Assembly: GCA_016703895.1 (NCBI GenBank)
Contig: JADJBE010000003.1
Coordinates: forward strand, 186,001-250,000
From: Pseudomonadota bacterium
GTDB lineage: Bacteria; Pseudomonadota; Gammaproteobacteria; Steroidobacterales; Steroidobacteraceae
Length of the DNA stretch: 64,000 nt
Direction of reading: 5' to 3'
The first letter of the stretch is position 1; each line of letters starts with the position of its first letter. The notes beneath the pieces were generated by a model. It saw only the letters and a program-made list of their open reading frames with translations. It was not told where the DNA came from and searched no databases. Positions 1 to 8,215 of the stretch are shown here, in pieces. The position numbers and the translations under genes were made by a program.

Positions 1-350
1 ACGCCATCGAGGAATGTCGACACGTTCTGCACGGGGTTGTTCAGGCGCACTTGATTCTGGCCGCGGATCACGGGCGCCTCGAGCGCACCGCCGTAGTCCT
101 CGAATGACAGGCCGGGCGTGTAAGCGGCAATGTCACCCATGCTCGAAATGCCGAGGTTGTCGAGTTGCTTCTCGCTGAACGCCGTGACGGCAACCGGGAT
201 TTCCTGCAGGTTCTCGTCGCGCTTACGCGCCGAGACGATAATTTCTTCTAGTAGTTGGACCTGCGGCTGCTGCGCCTGCACTGGGGGTGAACCCGTGATG
301 GCTGCGGCAACAGCGCTAATGAGAACCAGTGACGTCGAACGATTGACCAT
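1..350 (-). CDS. TonB-dependent receptor, N-terminal fragment
   Basis: The minus-strand frame starts with ATG at 350 and runs off the left edge, so only about 116 residues are visible. A signal peptide (hydrophobic stretch ending near PPVQAQ) is followed by a TonB-box-like segment (EEIIVSARKRDENLQEIPVAV) and the start of a plug domain (FSEKQLDNLG, DIAAYTPGLSF, VIRGQNQ). This order is typical of outer-membrane TonB-dependent receptors, particularly the large family found in Xanthomonadales and sphingomonads. The substrate cannot be inferred from the plug. The Ton energising genes at 54-58 kb are the likely partner system, which is an inference. Confidence 0.9.
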   Translation of the reverse strand, partial: MVNRSTSLVLISAVAAAITGSPPVQAQQPQVQLLEEIIVSARKRDENLQEIPVAVTAFSEKQLDNLGISSMGDIAAYTPGLSFEDYGGALEAPVIRGQNQVRLNNPVQNVSTFLDG

Positions 351-513
351 TGTCGAGATGCTCCCCAAGGCAAAAACTCAGCGGGGAGCCTAGCACAGGG
401 CATTTGCCACTGTACCGGTCTCGCGACGATTGCCATGCATTCCTTGTATGGGTAGCCAGATATATGTTGTATCCTGACAACACATGCGAATGAACTCGCC
501 GATGGTTATGTTC

Positions 514-1719
514 TCAGGCGGTCTTGGCGATCACACCGCGTTCCAGCGCACCCCGGATCCGAGCGACCGCCTTCTCCAGCGTCTCCATGCTGCACGCGAA
601 CGAAATCCGCATGTGGCCCGGCGCGCCGAAGCCGGAACCGGCAACCACGGCCACGCCCGCGTCATTGATTAGTCGCTCCGCAAACGCGTTGTCGTCACGG
701 CAGCCGAGCGCGGCCATTGCACCGCTCACGTCCGCCCAAGCGTAGAACGCGCCCGAGGCCGGCAGACAAGTCACGCCGGGCAGGGTGTTGAGCGCAGCTA
801 CAATATAGTCATGTCGCTTCTTGAACTGCGCGTTCATCTCGGCGACGCACTGCTGATCCCCGTTGAGTGCGGCCACCGCCGCCTTTTGCGAAATGCTTGA
901 GGCGTTCGAGGTGGACTGACCCTGGATCGTGGTCATGGCGGTGACGATTTCCTTCGGGCCGCCGCAATAGCCAATGCGCCAGCCAGTCATCGCATAGGCC
1001 TTTGAAATTCCATTGATCGTCACGGTGCGGTCGTAGAGTTCGGGCACCACTGACAGCAGGCTCGAGAATTTTTCGTCCCCCCAGAAGATGTGCTCGTACA
1101 TGTCATCAGTGCCGATGACGACGCGCGGATGTTCGAGCAGCACGTCGCCGAGCGCACGCCACTCGGCGCGCGTGTAGGCGGCGCCGGTTGGGTTGCAGGG
1201 GCTGTTGATCAGCAGCAAACGCGTCTGCGGCGTTATCGCAGCTTCGAGTTGGCGCGGCGTGAGCTTGTAGCCCTGCTTGGCGCTACAGTCAGGTGTCACG
1301 GGCAGACCATCGGCCAGCATCACCATGTCCGGGTACGAGACCCAATAGGGCGCCGGGATCACCGCCTCGTCGCCCGGGTCCAGCACTGCCATGCACAAGT
1401 TGTAGAGCGTCTGTTTGGCGCCCGATGACACCAGAATCTGCGCGCGCTCGTAGTCGAGCTGATTGTCGCGCTTGAACTTGGCGATGATCGCGTCCTTCAG
1501 TTCCGGGATACCGTCGACGGTGGTGTAGCGGGTAAACCCGGTGCGGATCGCTTCGATGCCCGCGGCTGCAATGTGCTCCGGCGTATTGAAGTCCGGCTCG
1601 CCTGCGCCCAGGCTAATGATGTCCTTGCCCTCGGCTTTGAGCTTGGCGGCGCGCGCGGTGACGGCGAGAGTGGGCGAGGGCTTGACGCGCTGAACGCGTC
1701 GCGACAGGGCTACTGGCAC
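514..1719 (-). CDS. Pyridoxal-phosphate aminotransferase, aspartate aminotransferase subfamily
   Basis: Fold-type I aminotransferase of about 401 residues, close to the usual length of the family. It shows the substrate loop (LGAGEPDFNTP), the NPTG motif (INSPCNPTGAAY), the region around the conserved Asp/Tyr (VIGTDDMYEHI), the PLP lysine (TINGISKAYAMTGWRIGY) and the C-terminal Arg (MRISFACS). It probably interconverts aspartate and glutamate with their oxo acids; related substrates cannot be excluded. I chose GTG 1719 because the longer ATG start at 1791 would overlap the uvrB start and adds residues unlike the family. Divergently oriented to uvrB, with a short shared promoter region. Confidence 0.88.
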   Translation of the reverse strand: MPVALSRRVQRVKPSPTLAVTARAAKLKAEGKDIISLGAGEPDFNTPEHIAAAGIEAIRTGFTRYTTVDGIPELKDAIIAKFKRDNQLDYERAQILVSSGAKQTLYNLCMAVLDPGDEAVIPAPYWVSYPDMVMLADGLPVTPDCSAKQGYKLTPRQLEAAITPQTRLLLINSPCNPTGAAYTRAEWRALGDVLLEHPRVVIGTDDMYEHIFWGDEKFSSLLSVVPELYDRTVTINGISKAYAMTGWRIGYCGGPKEIVTAMTTIQGQSTSNASSISQKAAVAALNGDQQCVAEMNAQFKKRHDYIVAALNTLPGVTCLPASGAFYAWADVSGAMAALGCRDDNAFAERLINDAGVAVVAGSGFGAPGHMRISFACSMETLEKAVARIRGALERGVIAKTA

Positions 1720-1789
1720 GAGTGGTCTTCCGGCTGTGGGGGACGCGGTATGATACGCGATTGCCCGCGCCTGCAGCACCCAGATCTCC

Positions 1790-3869
1790 ATGGAACAACG
1801 TCTATTTCAACTTGAGTCCGAGTATTCACCGGCCGGCGACCAACCCGCCGCGATCAGTGGTCTGGTGCAAGGGCTGCGCGATGGACTGGCGCATCAGACG
1901 TTGCTCGGCGTCACGGGCTCAGGCAAGACTTACACCATTGCCAACGTCATCCAGCAGGTGCAGCGCCCAACCATGGTGCTGGCCCATAACAAGACGCTGG
2001 CGGCGCAGCTCTACGGCGAATTCCGCGAGTTCTTTCCGCACAATGCGGTCGAGTATTTCGTCTCGTATTACGACTACTACCAGCCGGAGGCGTATGTGCC
2101 TTCGAGCGATACGTTCATTGAGAAAGACGCGTCGATCAACCAGCACATCGAACAAATGCGCTTGTCGGCGACCAAGGCGCTGCTCGAGCGGCCTGACTCG
2201 ATCATTGTCGCGACGGTTTCCTCCATCTACGGTCTGGGCGATCCGGCCGCGTATCTTGCGATGGTGCTGCACCTCGTGCGTGGTGATCGCATGGATCAAC
2301 GCCGGTTGCTGCGCCGGCTCGCTGACATGCAGTACACCCGCAACGAACTGGATTTGAGTCAGGGCACGTATCGCGTGCGTGGCGATGTCATCGATATCTT
2401 TCCGGCTGAATCCGAACGCGAAGCGGTGCGGGTCGAGTTGTTTGACGAGGCGATCGAATCGCTGGCGCTGTTCGACCCGTTGACCGGCGAAGTGGCGCGC
2501 AAGCTGCCGCGGTTCACCATTTATCCGGGCTCGCATTACGTGACGCCGAAGGAGCGGCTGATCGGCGCCATCGATCAGATCCGCGTAGAACTGCGCGGCC
2601 GTCTGGCGGAGCTGCGTGCCGCCGACAAGCTGGTCGAAGCGCAGCGGCTCGAGCAGCGCACGATGTTCGACATGGAAATGATGAAAGAGGTGGGTTACTG
2701 CGCGGGGATCGAAAACTATTCGCGCTATCTCTCCGGCCGCGAGCCTGGCGAACCACCCCCTTGCTTGTATGACTACTTGCCGCGCAATGCGCTGTTGGTC
2801 ATTGACGAGAGCCATCAGTCCATTCCGCAGCTCGGTGCGATGTACAAGGGCGACCGCTCGCGCAAGGAAACCCTGGTGCAGTATGGTTTTCGCTTGCCGT
2901 CGGCGCTCGATAACCGGCCGCTCAAATTCGAGGAATGGGAAGCGCTCGCGCCGCAGATGATTTTCGTCTCGGCGACGCCGCGCGACTATGAGGCGCGGCA
3001 CGCGTCGCAAGTGGTCGAGCAGGTCGTGCGCCCCACGGGGCTCATCGACCCGGCGGTCGAAGTGCGTCCGGTGCGCACGCAGGTGGATGACCTGCTGTCG
3101 GAGATTCGTCTCGCAGTCGAACGCGACGAACGCGTGCTGGTGACCACCCTCACCAAGCGGATGTCTGAGGATCTCACCGAATATCTGCACGAACATGGCG
3201 TGCGCGTGCGGTATTTGCACTCCGGACGTCGAGACGGTGGAGCGTGTCGAGATCATTCGCGACCTGCGGCTAGGCCAGTTCGATGTGCTCGTGGGCATCA
3301 ACCTGCTGCGCGAAGGCCTCGACATGCCCGAGGTGTCGTTAGTAGCGATTCTGGATGCCGACAAAGAGGGCTTTCTGCGCTCCGACAATTCGCTCATCCA
3401 GACCATTGGGCGCGCGGCCCGGCACGTACGCGGCCGAGCTATTTTGTATGCCGACAAGGTCACCGGTTCGATGCAGCGGGCCATGGACGAAACGGACCGA
3501 CGGCGGCGTAAGCAGGTGGAGTTCAACGAGCTGCATGGCATCATCCCGCAGGGCATCCGCAAGAGCGTGACCGACGTGATGGAAGGCGCGCGCTCCAGCT
3601 CGCGGACCGACACCGCGAGCAGCGGTGCCCAGAAAAAGGCCCAAGGAAGGGGTGGCGGCAAGGGGCGCCCACGCGCCATGATCGAGGCGGAAGAGCTCAA
3701 CGTCGCGGCATTGGGGCCGGCCCAGATCGTCCGCGAGATCAAGCGCCTCGAGGCTGAGATGTTCAAGCGGGCGCGCAATCTGGAATTCGAGGAGGCCGCC
3801 GCATTGCGTGACCGGATCGAGCGTCTGAAGCGGTCGGAGCTCGGTTTGAGTGACGTACTGGCCAGTTGA
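1790..3869 (+). CDS. uvrB: Excinuclease ABC subunit B (UvrB), with a one-base frameshift
   Basis: UvrB is the damage-verifying helicase of nucleotide excision repair. Visible are the Walker A motif (GVTGSGKTYTIANV), the beta-hairpin region (FVSYYDYYQPEAYVP), the DEAD-like box (LLVIDESH), the SATP motif (IFVSATPRDYE), helicase motifs V-VI (GINLLREGLDMPEV, QTIGRAARH) and the C-terminal UVR coiled coil that binds UvrC/UvrA (EIKRLEAEMFKRARNLEFEEAAALRD). The frame breaks at about 3224: after RVRYLHS the expected DVETVERVEIIRDL continues only if one of two G residues in tccgg is removed. Both sides are fully conserved, so I read this as one gene with a one-base insertion, probably a sequence error rather than a pseudogene. 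Confidence 0.92.
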
Positions 3870-3925
3870 GCGTTGCCTCGCTTGCTGGCGGCGGTCAGCT
3901 CTTGTATCTTGCCGGCCTTTACAGC

Positions 3926-4000
3926 AGGCGCGTAGCTCAGTGGTAGAGCACCACCTTGACATGGTGGTGGTCGGTGGTTCGATCCCACTCGCGCCTACCA
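3926..4000 (+). tRNA. tRNA-Val (anticodon GAC)
   Basis: A complete cloverleaf of 75 bases. Acceptor arms AGGCGCG and CGCGCCT pair, the D-arm contains AGCTCAGTGGTAGAGC, the anticodon stem CCACC/GGTGG encloses loop TTGACAT (anticodon GAC, valine), and the T-arm contains GGTTCGATCCC. The CCA end is encoded. It lies between uvrB and the convergent GGDEF/EAL gene. Confidence 0.97.
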
Positions 4001-4007
4001 AATCTTT

Positions 4008-5747
4008 TCACGACATCGCGAGGGCCTGCGCCTCGCCGGCAATTTTTCCCTGTGCGTAGTCGATGCCGACGTCGGCCAGGCAGGCGCCAATGGTTTCGTC
4101 ATCCACTTCTTTGGCGATTGTCTTGATCGACATCACCGCAGCGAGTCGCTGTATCGCCTCGATCATGGCCCGGTCGCTGCGCAGCCGCGCGACGCCCCGC
4201 ACCAGTTCGGCGTCCAGTTTCAGATAGTCCACGGGGAGATTCTTCAGATAGGCGAACGAGGACTCGGTGCCGCCGACGTTGTCCAGCGCAATCAAGCAGC
4301 CGAGCTGGCGCAAACCGGCAAATACCCGGGTGGCGAACAGCGCATTGGCAAGCGCCGCCGACTCGGTGACTTCAAAGCATAGGCGACCGGCTGCCAGCTC
4401 ACTGTCCAGCACCCGGCGCCGCAGGAAAGCCAGCATCGCAGGCTCGGCGAGTGAGGCCGCCGAAAGCTGTAGGGTAAACGTCGAGTTAGCATGGATTGCC
4501 CCGCTCGCTGTTAGGGCGGCGATCCGACGCAGCGCATGGGTGATGGTCCAGCGGTCGAGTGTCGCCAGCAGTTGAAATCGATCCGCGGCCGCGAGTAACC
4601 GATGCGACGGAATTTCCTGCTGCTGCGCGTCCAACAACAGGACCCGCACGGCATACATTTCAGCACCGGAAGTGGCTCGTTGCAGCGGCGCGATAGGCTC
4701 AATCAACAGCTCGACGCTGTCGTTGTCGAGCGCGCGCGACAGCGTCGCCATCCAGCCGATTTCCTCGCGCCGCCGTCGCAGCGTCGTACTGGCACTTCGC
4801 ATCACGTAGATCGACTGTGTCTGTGCTTCGCGGGCCTGCTGACTGGCATCAAAGGCCTCTTGCAGCAATGCCGGTGCGTCAAGCGACGCGTTTGGCAGCG
4901 CGATGATGCCGATATTGAGCGCCCGTTGCGGCAGGTCGTGCGCGAGGTGCTCGCATCGGGCGCGGAAGTTCCGCAGCAGTTCTTGCGCGCGTCTCTCCGC
5001 GTCTTCGAGAGCTGTATCGTGCATCAGGATGGCAAACTCGTCGGCCTGCAGCCGCGCAATCGTGCAGTGCTGATGTCGCTCGGCCTGCAATTGCTTGCAG
5101 AGTTCGAGTAACGACTCGTCGACTGGTTGGCGCCGTTGCGGGTTGCGCGCTGGTCGCGGTCCCGATGAGCCCAGATATAGCAAGGCATGTTGACGCTCGT
5201 CGAGTTGCGCTGCACTCAGTGCTTCACTGAGTGTCAAAAGAAATTCGCCCTTGCCCATGAGTGCGGGCGTTTCTGGATTCTGCCAGAGCTGGGTACGCCA
5301 CTCGTCGAACGTGGGTTCTAGTACAAACAACCAGCCGCATTCAGTGCCGGCGCTGGTCAAGCGCTGCGACTTGACGTGCGCCGCGACGCGACGCCCGGAG
5401 CTGTGTCGCAACAATACCGGTACATCCAGGCGGATTTCGGCAGGGTTAGACAGTCGCAACGCGAGACCGGGCTTTTCGCCTTCGACTGAACTGATCGGTA
5501 GCAGCAAATCAATTGCCTGGCCTTCGATCGGTTGCTCCTGCCAGCCTGCCAGCGTGCGTGCGCGGCGATTGGCCCAGATGAGCCGAAACTGCTCGTCAAC
5601 TCTGACCACAGCGTCGCGTGTGAGCTGTCCCAACGCCACGAACGGGTCAACGTCAACCGTCCCGCCCGCCACGGCAAGGTTGCATTCCGCCGCTACGCGC
5701 GTCAGTGCCATAATAGTGGTACAAACACGCTGTCGTGCATGCGCCAT
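4008..5747 (-). CDS. PAS-GGDEF-EAL protein with both catalytic domains degenerate
   Basis: About 579 residues in three parts. A PAS-like sensor (roughly 35-155, VRVDEQFRLIWANRRARTL) is followed by a GGDEF-like domain (about 165-310) whose signature reads RLQADEFAIL instead of R-GGDEF, and an EAL-like domain (about 330-575). In the EAL domain the defining ExL is absent (MYAVRVLLLD at that position), DDFGTG is replaced by LDNVGGTES, and AEGVE reads AKEVDD; only the Glu of FEVTES is kept. Neither cyclic-di-GMP synthesis nor hydrolysis is expected. By analogy with other degenerate EAL proteins it may bind c-di-GMP or act through protein contacts, which is inference. Divergent from the response regulator operon. 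A second ATG 36 bases inside is possible. Confidence 0.85.
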   Translation of the reverse strand: MAHARQRVCTTIMALTRVAAECNLAVAGGTVDVDPFVALGQLTRDAVVRVDEQFRLIWANRRARTLAGWQEQPIEGQAIDLLLPISSVEGEKPGLALRLSNPAEIRLDVPVLLRHSSGRRVAAHVKSQRLTSAGTECGWLFVLEPTFDEWRTQLWQNPETPALMGKGEFLLTLSEALSAAQLDERQHALLYLGSSGPRPARNPQRRQPVDESLLELCKQLQAERHQHCTIARLQADEFAILMHDTALEDAERRAQELLRNFRARCEHLAHDLPQRALNIGIIALPNASLDAPALLQEAFDASQQAREAQTQSIYVMRSASTTLRRRREEIGWMATLSRALDNDSVELLIEPIAPLQRATSGAEMYAVRVLLLDAQQQEIPSHRLLAAADRFQLLATLDRWTITHALRRIAALTASGAIHANSTFTLQLSAASLAEPAMLAFLRRRVLDSELAAGRLCFEVTESAALANALFATRVFAGLRQLGCLIALDNVGGTESSFAYLKNLPVDYLKLDAELVRGVARLRSDRAMIEAIQRLAAVMSIKTIAKEVDDETIGACLADVGIDYAQGKIAGEAQALAMS

Positions 5748-5867
5748 TATTCGGTCGGTGTCGTTGGGGGCAGGTTAACGATGTTCAGCAGTGTGTAAAA
5801 AATCGTCACGAACGCGGATTCACCGGGCGCTTGATTGGCTGCTGCCGGCTTGGATGGAGTCTAGATA

Positions 5868-6575
5868 GTGCGTATCGCAATGCTGGAAGACGATCCGGAC
5901 CAGTCCGCCTGGCTCGAGCAGGTGCTGGTCGCCGCCGGTCATGGCGTGCACGCGTTTGCCAGTGGTCAGCGCTTGCTCAATGATCTGCGTCGTGAGACCT
6001 ACGACTTGCTGGTGCTTGATTGGGAGCTGCCTGGCCTGACAGGCCTCGACGTGTTGCAGGCCATCCGCCAGGAACAGTCGCTCGCCATCCCGGTGCTGTT
6101 TCTCACCCATCGAAATACCGAGCAGGACATCGTGCTCGCGCTGCAAGCCGGTGCGGACGACTACGTGGCCAAACCGCCGCGTGAGCGCGAGTTGCTGGCT
6201 CGAATCAGCGCTTTGGCGCGGCGCGGTCAGACGGCGACCACCGCCGCGGCATTGCAGGTTGGCCCTTATCGGCTCGACGAGTCGGCGCGACGTATTTATT
6301 TGCACGACAAAGAAGTGTCGTTGACGCAGCGGGAGTTCGATCTGGCGCTGTTTTTGTTCAAGCGACTGGGTGCGCTGGTTTCGCGGTCGCACATCATGGA
6401 GACGGTGTGGGGGCGTAGTTTCGGCGCGACCACCCGCACCATCGATACGCATGTCAGCAAGCTGCGCGGCGCACTGTCGATTGCGCCCGAGAATGGCTTG
6501 CGGCTGGTGCCAGTGTATGGCTACGGCTACCGACTCGAGCAAGTCGCAGACGTGCCTGCCGAGCGTGTCTTATGA
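5868..6575 (+). CDS. OmpR/PhoB-family response regulator
   Basis: A 235-residue two-domain regulator starting at GTG. The receiver (1-120) has the acidic pair (LEDDPD), the phospho-acceptor Asp (LLVLDWELPG), the switch Thr (LFLTHR) and the conserved Lys (YVAKPP). The C-terminal winged helix (about 130-228) has TQREFDLALFLFKRLGALVSR and RTIDTHVSKLRG and ends with the usual YGYGYRL. It overlaps the next gene by four bases (ATGA) and, with the FecR-like protein and the CHASE2 kinase, forms one transcription unit. The kinase encoded two genes downstream is the obvious cognate partner. Confidence 0.94.
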   Translation: MRIAMLEDDPDQSAWLEQVLVAAGHGVHAFASGQRLLNDLRRETYDLLVLDWELPGLTGLDVLQAIRQEQSLAIPVLFLTHRNTEQDIVLALQAGADDYVAKPPRERELLARISALARRGQTATTAAALQVGPYRLDESARRIYLHDKEVSLTQREFDLALFLFKRLGALVSRSHIMETVWGRSFGATTRTIDTHVSKLRGALSIAPENGLRLVPVYGYGYRLEQVADVPAERVL

Positions 6576-8215
6576 TCGGCAAGCGGTGCGTTACGGTGTT
6601 TCTGCTTGCATTGTTAGCCGTCATTTTCGCCAACGACATACTGGCGCAGCAGTCGGACACTGAGACTCCGGACTATATTTATCGCACCCGGGCCGGCGAC
6701 ACCTTGATCGGCTTCGCGCGCCGTGCATTGATCGAGCCGGGGCGCTGGCAGGATTTGCAGCGACTCAATGGCATCGCTAACCCACGACGCCTACCGATCG
6801 GTACACCGTTGCGGGTGCCGGTGGCCTGGCTCAAGCAAACCGTGGTCGATGCGGAAGTGATCGACATCATTGGCACAGTGGCGGTAGGTGGCCGCGCGCT
6901 GCGCGTCGGCGACCGGCTGGCCGAGGGTGACGAACTCGACACCGGGGCGACGGGGTTCGTCAGCCTGCGCACCGGTGAGGGCGCCGTCATCGTGTTGCAG
7001 TCGGGCAGTCGGGTCGTGCTGCAACGGCTCAGGCGCTACGACGGGGCCGCGGCTCACGACACCCGCGTCGAGTTGGAATCGGGCCGTGCCGAGTCAGATG
7101 TACCGACTGGCAATGCCGGGCGGTTCGAAATCGTTACGCCGGTGGCCATTGGCGCGGTGCGTGGCACGGAGTTCCGGGTCGCGTTTGATCAACAAGATCG
7201 TAGTGCCCGCAATGAAGTGGTCCGCGGCGAGGTGGCCGTCGCGGGTCTTGGTGGCGGCGCGACCGCGGAGACTGCAATTGCGGCTGGATTTGGCGCGCGC
7301 ACGGACTCGAGCGGGCGGACCGCGCCGCCGGTCAAGTTGTTACCTGCGCCGCAATTGGCTGGTCCAGCAGCATCGTTCGATTCGCCTACCGCGCGGTTCA
7401 GTTTGCGTCCGTTGGCTGGCGCCGCAGCTTATCGCGCGCAAGTGGCGATCGATGCCAGTCTGCGGCAAACCGTGGTTGAGCAGTTGATCGAGGCAAACGA
7501 GTCGGCGCCTGCAGTCACGATCACGGGCCTCGACGATGGCGAGTATTGGTTGCGGGTCCGTGGCGTCGATGCGTCGGGCCTGCAGGGCGTAGAAACAGTG
7601 CATCGTTTCGAGTTGCGTGCTCAGCCGTTGCCGCCCACGCTGCTGCAGCCGGACCCAGCCGGCAAACAGTCGGCTACAGCCACGTTCCGTTGGCGGGCGG
7701 CGGCGTCGGGTCCGCATCGGCTTGAAGTCGCGCGCGACGCTGAGTTTGCGCAAGTTGTCATCGAACGTCGCGCACTGGCCGGTGAGGAGTTGACGCTGGA
7801 GTCGCTCGCCGCTGGCGAGTACGTCTGGCGCATGGCAGCCGAGCGACCAGATAGCACTTCGGGGCCGTGGTCCGAGTCGCGAGTCTTTACGCAGAAAGCG
7901 CTACCTGCGCCACCAGAGCCGATCGAGTTGCGCGACCGTACCGTGGCGGTGTCGTGGCAGGCTGACAGCGGTCAGCAGTTCCGCGTGCAGCTTGCGCGCA
8001 GCGCCGAATTCAAGACTCTGCTGCATGATGAGCAGCTGACTGAGCCGCGTTGGCAGTTCAGCTCGCCGGGGCCGGGTAGTTATTTTGTACGTGTCCAGCA
8101 TACCGACGCGGATGGCTATGTTGGCCCGTGGAGTGCGCCGACGGCCTTTGAGGTGCCGGCGCCGCGCTGGATTCGCTGGCTGACGGTGGTGTCGTTCTTG
8201 CCGCTGTTGCTGTGA
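6572..8215 (+). CDS. Exported LysM-FecR domain protein with repeated beta-sandwich modules
   Basis: About 547 residues. It begins with a signal sequence (VFLLALLAVIFANDILAQ), then a LysM module (about 30-85, YRTRAGDTLIGFARRAL, LQRLNGI, IGTPLRVP) that would bind peptidoglycan, then a FecR domain (about 90-235, GDRLAEGDELDTGATGFVSL, TPVAIGAVRGTEFRV). Three or so similar beta-sandwich repeats follow, each ending in a G-EY-WR-like strand (GEYWLRVRGVD, GEYVWRMAAE, GSYFVRVQHTD). The C-terminus is a short hydrophobic run (WLTVVSFLPLLL) with no charged tail. Placed between a response regulator and a CHASE2 kinase, it is probably the periplasmic wall-sensing component. Overlaps both neighbours. Confidence 0.85.
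   Translation: MIGKRCVTVFLLALLAVIFANDILAQQSDTETPDYIYRTRAGDTLIGFARRALIEPGRWQDLQRLNGIANPRRLPIGTPLRVPVAWLKQTVVDAEVIDIIGTVAVGGRALRVGDRLAEGDELDTGATGFVSLRTGEGAVIVLQSGSRVVLQRLRRYDGAAAHDTRVELESGRAESDVPTGNAGRFEIVTPVAIGAVRGTEFRVAFDQQDRSARNEVVRGEVAVAGLGGGATAETAIAAGFGARTDSSGRTAPPVKLLPAPQLAGPAASFDSPTARFSLRPLAGAAAYRAQVAIDASLRQTVVEQLIEANESAPAVTITGLDDGEYWLRVRGVDASGLQGVETVHRFELRAQPLPPTLLQPDPAGKQSATATFRWRAAASGPHRLEVARDAEFAQVVIERRALAGEELTLESLAAGEYVWRMAAERPDSTSGPWSESRVFTQKALPAPPEPIELRDRTVAVSWQADSGQQFRVQLARSAEFKTLLHDEQLTEPRWQFSSPGPGSYFVRVQHTDADGYVGPWSAPTAFEVPAPRWIRWLTVVSFLPLLL

Noticed and set aside
1720..1791. Longer N-terminus for the aminotransferase from ATG 1791
   Set aside because: It would overlap the divergent uvrB start and adds residues unlike the family.
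3200..3260. Programmed ribosomal frameshifting in uvrB
   Set aside because: No slippery heptamer or downstream structure typical of such sites is visible, and similar breaks occur in many unrelated genes.
1919..3988. A 689-codon open frame antisense to uvrB
   Set aside because: It is the mirror of a conserved coding frame in GC-rich DNA; it encodes a low-complexity Arg-rich product and runs across the tRNA-Val gene.
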